Source: Candidatus Woesearchaeota archaeon (GTDB lineage: Archaea; Nanobdellota; Nanobdellia; Woesearchaeales; UBA12501). From it: a stretch of DNA of 36,975 nucleotides. Of the stretch, positions 27,469-34,207 are shown in pieces. A model generated the notes under the pieces. The model had not been told where the DNA came from, ran no database searches, and worked only from the letters and a program-made list of their open reading frames with translations. Location: NCBI GenBank assembly GCA_014729495.1, contig WJJV01000094.1:1-36975 (forward strand), given 5' to 3'. Both the position numbers and the translations under genes were made by a program. Each line of letters starts with the position of its first letter. The first letter of the stretch is position 1.

Positions 27469-27729
27469 CTAATCCCTCCTTATCCTTCCAGGAATAGCTT
27501 CCTTGATCTCGATCTTCCCCAGCTCCCAGAGCACGGCTCCAACACCATAGAACAATGGGAAAAGTATGAACTCCTTTCCCTTGAGGAAGTACTCAGTTGA
27601 CTGCCTCAGCAATGGCCTGCCTATAGCACCCATCAGGGTCAGGTAGATGCCAATGCCTATGCATGTCGCAGCAAGAAATATGAACAACAGGCCCATGATT
27701 TCATGCCTTCTAAGATTGTGCTGTACCAT
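27469..27729 (-). CDS. Small membrane protein
   Basis: MVQHNLRRHEIMGLLFIFLAATCIGIGIYLTLMGAIG...; TATA-like TTTAAA at the right distance for a leaderless start. Confidence 0.6.
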   Translation of the reverse strand: MVQHNLRRHEIMGLLFIFLAATCIGIGIYLTLMGAIGRPLLRQSTEYFLKGKEFILFPLFYGVGAVLWELGKIEIKEAIPGRIRRD

Positions 27730-27770
27730 AATAGCACAGTTGGCCAATGTATGTATTTAAAGATTGTTAA

Positions 27771-28655
27771 TCATTGCTGGGTAGTGTTTGGGTCTTTCAA
27801 GGCCTTTCTGCTGAATTTCAGCTTCTTTCTTTTTACAGCCTCAGGTTCTTCAAGATAATTCTCTTTGGATAAAACACTCCTGCCTAGCTTGTTCTCAATG
27901 TTCTTCCTGGTGTCGCCTGCAATATCCCCGCCATCTTTTGCATCTTCTTTGAGTTCTGGAATGTTCAGTGAATCTCTGTCTCTTGTGAATCTTGTTGTTG
28001 CAGCCTCGCCAAGCATTGTGAGGATAAGCTCCATGTCATCCATATGATCCCTCAGGTTATGCTGTTCAAGGCTCTTGAATCTCTTGTATTCATCCGGGTT
28101 CATGCCAAATGCTGCCTGAGAGATCTCAGCTGTCAGTATGGAATAATCCTTCCTGCTCTTTGCACCTCTATTCTTCCACTCATCTGTGAGCTCGTCCCTT
28201 ATGGCGATGCCTCTTATCCTCTTCTCAATCCATTGGTCAGAATAGCCCTTCTTTCTGTATAATTCTTTCATGCGTTTCTGGGCAAGCTCAGGATCCTCTA
28301 TCTCCTGCACTCTCTCGTAGCCGATTTTGGCAAGCCATAGCTTGAATGGCTCTGCTTTTTTTGAGGGTATTGACTGCACTATCCTGAACAGGGCTTCTGT
28401 ATTGGCAGCATCTGTATTGTAATATTTGCCATCTGAAGCAAGCAATTTCAGTTGGTTACATTTTGTAACCACCCCACTACTTTCTTGTTTTAACCTGTGC
28501 TTGAGGACTTTCCAGTAATTTCTTGCATCTTCACTGTCAGTTAGAGCTGCCACCACATCAACTACAGAAAAATACCACTCATCCTTATACCATACTCTTC
28601 TAATGCGTTTTCCCTCAAACACAGCCAATGCCTTTTCTGGATGTTCTGTTTCCAT
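27771..28655 (-). CDS. DinD-like / Bro-N antirepressor-family protein
   Basis: METEHPEKALAVFEGKRIRRVWYKDEWYFSVVDVVAALTDSEDARNYWKVLKHRL...WLAKIGYERVQEIEDPELAQKRMKELYRKKGYSDQWIEKRIRGIAIRDELTDEWKNRG: typical DinD/Bro-N pattern. Confidence 0.88.
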   Translation of the reverse strand: METEHPEKALAVFEGKRIRRVWYKDEWYFSVVDVVAALTDSEDARNYWKVLKHRLKQESSGVVTKCNQLKLLASDGKYYNTDAANTEALFRIVQSIPSKKAEPFKLWLAKIGYERVQEIEDPELAQKRMKELYRKKGYSDQWIEKRIRGIAIRDELTDEWKNRGAKSRKDYSILTAEISQAAFGMNPDEYKRFKSLEQHNLRDHMDDMELILTMLGEAATTRFTRDRDSLNIPELKEDAKDGGDIAGDTRKNIENKLGRSVLSKENYLEEPEAVKRKKLKFSRKALKDPNTTQQ

Positions 28656-28852
28656 GAAGAAATGGGAGATCAGGAAATTTAAATAACCTCTGTGCAGGCA
28701 TGTCCAGTGGGTTGTGGAAGAATTTGCGGATATTCTGGAAGAATTGTGTGGGTGGGGATTGAGAGGGAATATTCTTAAGAGGATTTGATAAATCTTGTAT
28801 CTCCAAAGAAGCAGAATAAATAGAACCAAAAAGATAAAACAGTGATAACCTC

Positions 28853-30265
28853 TTAGGATTTTCTCCTCTCAAAATACTCCTTGGCTGTCTCAACAAACTT
28901 CTCCTCGTCTGCTGTCTTTATCACAGCGCCTGCTGCAAACATATGGCCTCCGGCCTCTCCGCCTGCTTTCTCTGTTAGAGCCCGCGCAACTTCAGTGAGG
29001 TCAACCTCATTGTCCCGGCCGGCAACTCTCAATGATATCTTAGTGGTATTCTCTTTCTGCCTGGCCATTCCCATGACCAATGTGCCATCCTCAAACTCAT
29101 TTGACTTTGTGAGTATTGATGCCACAGTCCCTATCATAGAAGGTATTATCTGATCCTTGGCATCTATTATCACATAACCATTGCCTTTTGTGAGCAGGCC
29201 ATTCTCCTTGTTCTCCCTGAACCAATTCATTGCCTTGACTATCTCTTTCCTGTAGCCCTGCTGATGCTGGACAGCCTTCCTTTTCATGTCATCATCGCCT
29301 ATGCAGGCGCCTATGCCTAGAGATGCCTTCTCAAGCCTTCCGCATGCATTCAGCAGGGTGGCGAACTCTTTAGCATCCCTCAGAGGCGAGCCTGGCTTCT
29401 CTTTCTTAAGAACATAACTGCACCCTATCACATCATCAGGATTATTCTCCTCAACGCGCTTCATTATCACTCCTGCTATGAGCCTCTGCATCTCTTCGTC
29501 TGTGAGGTCTGCCATTGTCCTCCATGCATTGCCTTTCTTTGGATCAATGCCAAGCTGGCTCAGGAACTCAAACGCCCTGCTTTCATTACCTGACACTCCA
29601 GGTATGTAAGGGTCAGAGCAGTACTCAAGCACTTTATGGAGTGGTCTTGTCTGGAATCCGAAGACCCTCAAGCCTTCTTTCACCTCTATGAGGTTCTGGT
29701 TTATCGCATCATTGAGTATCTCATTGTTCAGCTTGAGAAATCCCTTGTTCTCCTGTATGTCTCCAATTGCTCCGACCACTGCTATATGAGCCATATCCTG
29801 ATTCCTCTCATCAAGCTCCTTGGCAAAAAGATATACTACTCCAGAACCGCTGATCTCATCTCCGCCGTCTATATCATAGATATGAGGATTGACAAAAACA
29901 AAATCATCGTTTGCACCCTGATCATCATATGCTGGGTCAATATCGTGATGGTCAAGCACAAATACATTCTTTCCTGCAAGATTCTTCTTTATGTCTGTGA
30001 GAGATCCGCTTCCAAGATCAGTGAAGATATATGTGCTGCCACTGTCACTCATTATCTCATGAAGTATGTCTGCGTTTATCTGCTGGACTATGGATATAGA
30101 ATACTTGAGATTCATCCGGTCAAGAGCCTTTATCAGAATGGAGATTGCGCTAATGCCATCTGCATCAAGATGACTGACAATCTTTATGGACTCATTCTTG
30201 TTGAGGGTCTTGAATCTTTCAGCAGCTTTCTTGACGCTGCTCTTGAAGAGTTCGTAATTGTCCAT
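28853..30265 (-). CDS. DHH-family phosphoesterase/exonuclease (archaeal RecJ-like)
   Basis: SHLDADGISAISILIKAL, VLDHHDIDPAYDD, GGEAGGHMFAAGAVI (DHH and DHHA1 motifs). Confidence 0.9.
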   Translation of the reverse strand: MDNYELFKSSVKKAAERFKTLNKNESIKIVSHLDADGISAISILIKALDRMNLKYSISIVQQINADILHEIMSDSGSTYIFTDLGSGSLTDIKKNLAGKNVFVLDHHDIDPAYDDQGANDDFVFVNPHIYDIDGGDEISGSGVVYLFAKELDERNQDMAHIAVVGAIGDIQENKGFLKLNNEILNDAINQNLIEVKEGLRVFGFQTRPLHKVLEYCSDPYIPGVSGNESRAFEFLSQLGIDPKKGNAWRTMADLTDEEMQRLIAGVIMKRVEENNPDDVIGCSYVLKKEKPGSPLRDAKEFATLLNACGRLEKASLGIGACIGDDDMKRKAVQHQQGYRKEIVKAMNWFRENKENGLLTKGNGYVIIDAKDQIIPSMIGTVASILTKSNEFEDGTLVMGMARQKENTTKISLRVAGRDNEVDLTEVARALTEKAGGEAGGHMFAAGAVIKTADEEKFVETAKEYFERRKS

Positions 30266-30300
30266 GAGTATGATTCATGACAATGGCAGTAATGCCATCA

Positions 30301-30756
30301 TCACTGCTCTGCATAGATCCTTAGGCTCTTTGCATCGAACTTCCAGTTCATAGGAAGGACTTTCTGCTCCTTGTAGTATTTTATGAGCCTTCTTATCTTG
30401 GATTCTGTGAGTTGCAGCCCTCTGAGAGCTGTCTTGTCAGATCTGTTCTCCTCAATGTGCTTCCTTATCTGGACTGACCTTCTTATGAGGTTGAGGAGGT
30501 CTTCTGGAATCTCTTTTGCAAGCCCTTTCTCCTTGACTATGTCTGTTATCTTCTTCTTTGTGATGAACTTTGAGTCAGGGATTCCATAAGTGTCCCTAAG
30601 GACAAGGCCTATCTCTGATGATGACTTGCCTTCTTTTGCGAGCTTCATTATCAGAAGCTCCACTTCCTTTGGCTTGTATCTTATCCATGTCCTTGACTTG
30701 TTGACAGGCTTATTTGATCCTGACTGTCCTTTTTTCCTTGAGTACATCCTTGCCAT
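30301..30756 (-). CDS. rps15: Ribosomal protein S15 (archaeal uS15)
   Basis: MARMYSRKKGQSGSNKPV...TWIRYKPKEVELLIMKLAKEGKSSSEIGLVLRDTYGIPD...SKIRRLIKYYKEQKVLPMNWKFD. Confidence 0.95.
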   Translation of the reverse strand: MARMYSRKKGQSGSNKPVNKSRTWIRYKPKEVELLIMKLAKEGKSSSEIGLVLRDTYGIPDSKFITKKKITDIVKEKGLAKEIPEDLLNLIRRSVQIRKHIEENRSDKTALRGLQLTESKIRRLIKYYKEQKVLPMNWKFDAKSLRIYAEQ

Positions 30757-30936
30757 TCTATTGTTCCTCCAGGAGAATAAGATTTTTATGATCTCTCATC
30801 TCCAGCATAAGCAAGCCCTTAGACCGGCTTATCCATTGATATCATATATTGGCAGCCTACTTATTTATAAATGTTGTGGTGAAAAAACCAGAAGATTTAC
30901 GCAATATTTATATATTCTCAGCACTATATATGATGT

Positions 30937-31089
30937 ATGATAGATTTCCTGATAATGGCAATAATTGTGCTGATAATAGTGCTCATAGCTGTGTCCATAA
31001 TAAGGGTTGCGGCAAGAGTCCTGCTCAGCCTGGGAATCTTCGCGCTTCTGATATTCCTTGTTCTTGAGCTTATGCATTTTGTGAGATGA
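30937..31089 (+). CDS. 50-aa small hydrophobic protein
   Basis: Not in the supplied ORF track; MIDFLIMAIIVLIIVLIAVSIIRVAARVLLSLGIFALLIFLVLELMHFVR, with TTTATATATT promoter-like sequence about 25-30 nt upstream. Confidence 0.55.
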   Translation: MIDFLIMAIIVLIIVLIAVSIIRVAARVLLSLGIFALLIFLVLELMHFVR

Positions 31090-31171
31090 TCTATTAGCTG
31101 TATAGAATGATTTTCTGCTAAGAATAAGAAAGAAATAGAAAAGAGAATAAAAGAGTTATAGTTATGCTTGT

Positions 31172-31792
31172 TCAGTCCTCATCCCTGTCAGCACATCTTC
31201 CTCCTGAACATCTGTACCTGCACTCATGCTCTTCAGTAAGCCCTCTTCCAAACTCTCCATTGCTGCAGTAACGCTCAAGAAGAACATCCTCATCCTTGCA
31301 CTGGTCATTGAATACCTCAAGCAGGCCGTCTGTGACCTTTCCCTGGGTATCATAATCCTTTCCGCCGTCAGTGTCATTGCATGGCTGCTGTGCAGTGACA
31401 AGGCATTCTCCATCCCTGCAGAATTCTCCGCTTCCGCAAAGTGTTGTCCTGTCCTTGCTCTCCATCCTGCAGTATGAGTTTATTGTTCCAGGATAGACAC
31501 ACTTTGGTATATTCCTTGGCGTGAGAATATTTCCCTGGAAGCAGTAAGGCTCGCCTATCACTTCCTGTCCGCAGTCTGCATCACTATTGCATTCCACTTC
31601 TGTGCCTGAATCATCAACCACAATTATTGTATTGCCTTCATCTTCTTCCATGCTGCTGTCATCTGTTCCGGTTTCCTCATCATCTGCGCCAGAGTTTCCT
31701 GTCTGCTCCTGCACAGAGCATGCTGATAACATAACAGCAAAAATTACAGCCAATAAAAGAAAAATATCTCTCATCTCAATCTTATTATCCAC
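31172..31792 (-). CDS. Cys-rich lipoprotein
   Basis: 206 aa; lipobox-like VMLSACSVQ; domain CNDTDGGKDYDTQGKVTDGLLEVFNDQCKDEDVLLERYCSNG..EHECRYRCSGGRC. Confidence 0.78.
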   Translation of the reverse strand: MDNKIEMRDIFLLLAVIFAVMLSACSVQEQTGNSGADDEETGTDDSSMEEDEGNTIIVVDDSGTEVECNSDADCGQEVIGEPYCFQGNILTPRNIPKCVYPGTINSYCRMESKDRTTLCGSGEFCRDGECLVTAQQPCNDTDGGKDYDTQGKVTDGLLEVFNDQCKDEDVLLERYCSNGEFGRGLTEEHECRYRCSGGRCADRDED

Positions 31793-31969
31793 TATGACCT
31801 CACCCCTGTATCCTTTATTAGATTGCTTGTTTAGTGACTAATATATTTAAAGGTTATGGAAATCAGGGTTTCCGTGACCTCAAAAATGCTTTTCGCTTTT
31901 TTGTTGTTTTTGCTTTGTTGTCTTCAATGCCAACAAAATTTATATAGTTCGCTGGTTTATCTTTTTCCT

Positions 31970-32021
31970 GAAAAGAGGTGCCCGCAGGCCAGGTCACTGG
32001 CCTGGCTTGCGCCTTTCTTTC
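31970..32021 (+). other. Strong nested stem-loop in the leader of the 32096 gene
   Basis: Inner CAGGCCAG-GTCA-CTGGCCTG (31985-32004); outer GAAAAGAGGTGC / GCGCCTTTCTTTC; TTTATATA TATA-like box about 30 bp upstream. Confidence 0.7.
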
Positions 32022-32095
32022 ACAAGCATGATGGTCTGATCATGATTATGGACTGATTATACTAAGATATTATAAAGGATAAAGAAGGTGAATCA

Positions 32096-32836
32096 ATGAG
32101 AAAAAGACCCTCAATAATCATGGCATTAATGATTGTGATACTGCTTCTGATGCTGTCAACAGGATGCCAGGAATCTGATGATAAGGATGAAGAAGAAAAC
32201 TTTTCTGAAGATCAGGCTGCAGAAGAAAATACTGGTGGTGGGGCTGATGAATCAGTAAATGAGACCGGTGATGAAGAGCCTCAAGAGAATGAAACCTCAG
32301 ATGTTGCAGATGATGAAGATGATGCAGAGCCTGAACCTCAGCCAGACCCTGAGCCAGAATATGAGCTTGTGCATACTCTTGCTGACATTGATGAGATATT
32401 CCAGGATGATTTCTTTTTCATAGTCGGAAACCAGGCACCTGCAATGGATGTTGTGACAATATCAGAGATCCAGGTGGCATTGAGGGATCTTGACATACAG
32501 ACAGGCACAGCAGAGCTGGCAGATGAAGTGGATGATATCAGCGCAAAGAATTACATTGTTGTAGGCAATCCATGCGACAATCCAGCTGCTGCAGAACTTA
32601 TGAGTGATGAGATAGAAGAGCAGGATGACTGCAATGTCCTTGAGTCAGGCACTGCGCAGATAAGGTTGTTCAAGACCTCGCCGGACAGCATTGCTATACT
32701 TGTCTCAGGAGATAGGCCGGTCTATACCAGGATAGCTGGGGATGTGCTCGGCAATTTTGATGAGTATCCTCTGACAGGCACTGCAGTGGAGATCAGAGGT
32801 CCTGCAGACAATCCTTCTCTGAACCTTATAGAATGA
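32096..32836 (+). CDS. Acidic lipoprotein with S-layer-like domain
   Basis: Lipobox-like LSTGCQESDD; acidic linker; KNYIVVGNPCDNPAAAELM...IAILVSGDRPVYTRIAGDVLGNFDEYPLTGTAVEI resembles domains in archaeal S-layer-type proteins. Confidence 0.75.
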   Translation: MRKRPSIIMALMIVILLLMLSTGCQESDDKDEEENFSEDQAAEENTGGGADESVNETGDEEPQENETSDVADDEDDAEPEPQPDPEPEYELVHTLADIDEIFQDDFFFIVGNQAPAMDVVTISEIQVALRDLDIQTGTAELADEVDDISAKNYIVVGNPCDNPAAAELMSDEIEEQDDCNVLESGTAQIRLFKTSPDSIAILVSGDRPVYTRIAGDVLGNFDEYPLTGTAVEIRGPADNPSLNLIE

Positions 32837-32842
32837 TCACAG

Positions 32843-33043
32843 GTGGCAATCATTGAATGCATAATAGATGAGAACAAGGCAGAATGCTCATGCACTTATC
32901 CAGGCTGCCCAAGAAAAGGCAAGTGCTGTGAGTGCCTGAAATATCATCTTGCGAACAATGAGCTTCCTGGCTGCTGCTTCTCTCCAGAAGCAGAGAAGAC
33001 CTATGACCGGAGCTTCCAGAAGTTTGCTGAGGATAGATTATAA
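32843..33043 (+). CDS. Small Cys-rich protein (DUF6485-like)
   Basis: ECSCTYPGCPRKGKCCECLKYHLANNELPGCCFSPEAEKTYDRSFQKFAED; GTG start. Confidence 0.75.
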   Translation: MAIIECIIDENKAECSCTYPGCPRKGKCCECLKYHLANNELPGCCFSPEAEKTYDRSFQKFAEDRL

Positions 33044-33069
33044 TTCTGAAAAGATACTCCTAAAATCAT

Positions 33070-33257
33070 AAAAATCCGAGCAATCGCCTACCTGAAACCT
33101 AAAGGTTTCAGTTTGACGGCGATTGTATCTAATATCGGATTTTTAGGATGCGGAAAACCAAAGGTTTTCAGCACCGTCAGAAATGCATAAGCATTTCTGA
33201 GGTTTCCAAAAGCCTTCATCTGAAACATAAATGTTTCAGTTTTCGGCTTTATGGAAA
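33070..33257. repeat. Cluster of nested perfect palindromes (at least three composite hairpins)
   Basis: AAAAATCCGA(CAATCGCC(CTGAAACC-TAAA-GGTTTCAG)GGCGATTG)TCGGATTTTT; GAAAACC-AAA-GGTTTTC; CAGAAATGC-ATAA-GCATTTCTG; AAAGCC(CTGAAACA-TAAA-TGTTTCAG)GGCTTT. Confidence 0.92.
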
Positions 33258-33264
33258 TAAACAT

Positions 33265-33380
33265 AGCCCTGCTCGGACTCGAACCGAGGTCTTCGGACGT
33301 TTTCGATGAAATCGAAAATTGTTCAAAATCTTGATGTCCATCACCAAAATCCGAAATGCTTGCCACTACACCACAGGGCT
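33265..33380 (-). tRNA. tRNA-Gln (anticodon TTG) with canonical-position intron
   Basis: Minus strand AGCCCTG TG GTGT AGTGGCAA GCAT T TCGGA TTTTGG [intron ~45 nt] G TCCGA AGAC CTCGG TTCGAGT CCGAG CAGGGCT; all arms pair and TTG falls at positions 34-36. Confidence 0.92.
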
Positions 33381-33508
33381 GTGTATCATATTCTAAGGCT
33401 ATTGATTTATAAAATTTGTTGAAAAAAGCATTCCTGCTCATTGTATTGCCCATGACTTCAGTCTGAACTGAACAAAACAAAAAATATATAAATCCCCTGA
33501 ATATCTTT

Positions 33509-34093
33509 ATGCATACAATGAAAAAAGCGGTTATACTTATATTGGTGCTTGCTATGATGGTCATAGGCATAAGCGGGTGCAAACAGGACAACGGGACTGG
33601 GGTTGTGATACCTTCAGAGCCAAGCGATGGAGCTGATTCTGGAACAACAGATGATACTGGCACAGATGATGATGCTGATGATTCAGATGACACTTCAGAT
33701 GATACTGGAGATACAGCTCCTCCAGGAGAGAAGACAAAGATAGACCTGACTGTTTCAGACTCTTACTTCAGTCCAGCCTTCCCTGATGAAGGAGAGGATG
33801 TCACTTTCAAGATAATATTCAAGAACCAGGGAACAGAGGATTCTGGAAGGTTTGATTATCAAGTGAAACTCTACAAGGACAGCTCTGTATGGAAGACTGA
33901 CACTTACTCAACTGACAGCGGACTGAAAAGGGGTGAAGAAGAGAAGATAGAGACAATGTATGTCTTCTCTGACTCAGGCACATACTATGCAGAGATATTT
34001 GTTGATCCTGACAACGAGATTCCAGAACTGATAGAGACAAACAACTACAAGAGGACAAAATCTGATGCAGTTGTCTCATCACCTTCAGACTGA
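33509..34093 (+). CDS. CARDB-domain lipoprotein
   Basis: Lipobox-like IGISGCKQDNG; acidic linker; IDLTVSDSYFSPAFPDEGEDVTFKIIFKNQGTEDSGRFDYQVKLYKD...VDPDNEIPELIETNNYKR. Confidence 0.85.
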   Translation: MHTMKKAVILILVLAMMVIGISGCKQDNGTGVVIPSEPSDGADSGTTDDTGTDDDADDSDDTSDDTGDTAPPGEKTKIDLTVSDSYFSPAFPDEGEDVTFKIIFKNQGTEDSGRFDYQVKLYKDSSVWKTDTYSTDSGLKRGEEEKIETMYVFSDSGTYYAEIFVDPDNEIPELIETNNYKRTKSDAVVSSPSD

Positions 34094-34207
34094 TAATCAA
34101 TATTTTAAGATTTCTTTATAATCTCTTTTTTTCCTATAATTCTTATGATTCATATATGTTTTTTCAAAAGATTTAAATACTAATGTCCTTTTATATACTT
34201 AAAAAAG

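Noticed and set aside
29636-30280. 214-aa plus ORF
   Set aside because: Antisense to the DHH/RecJ-like gene; Ile/Tyr/Cys-rich, consistent with a shadow ORF.
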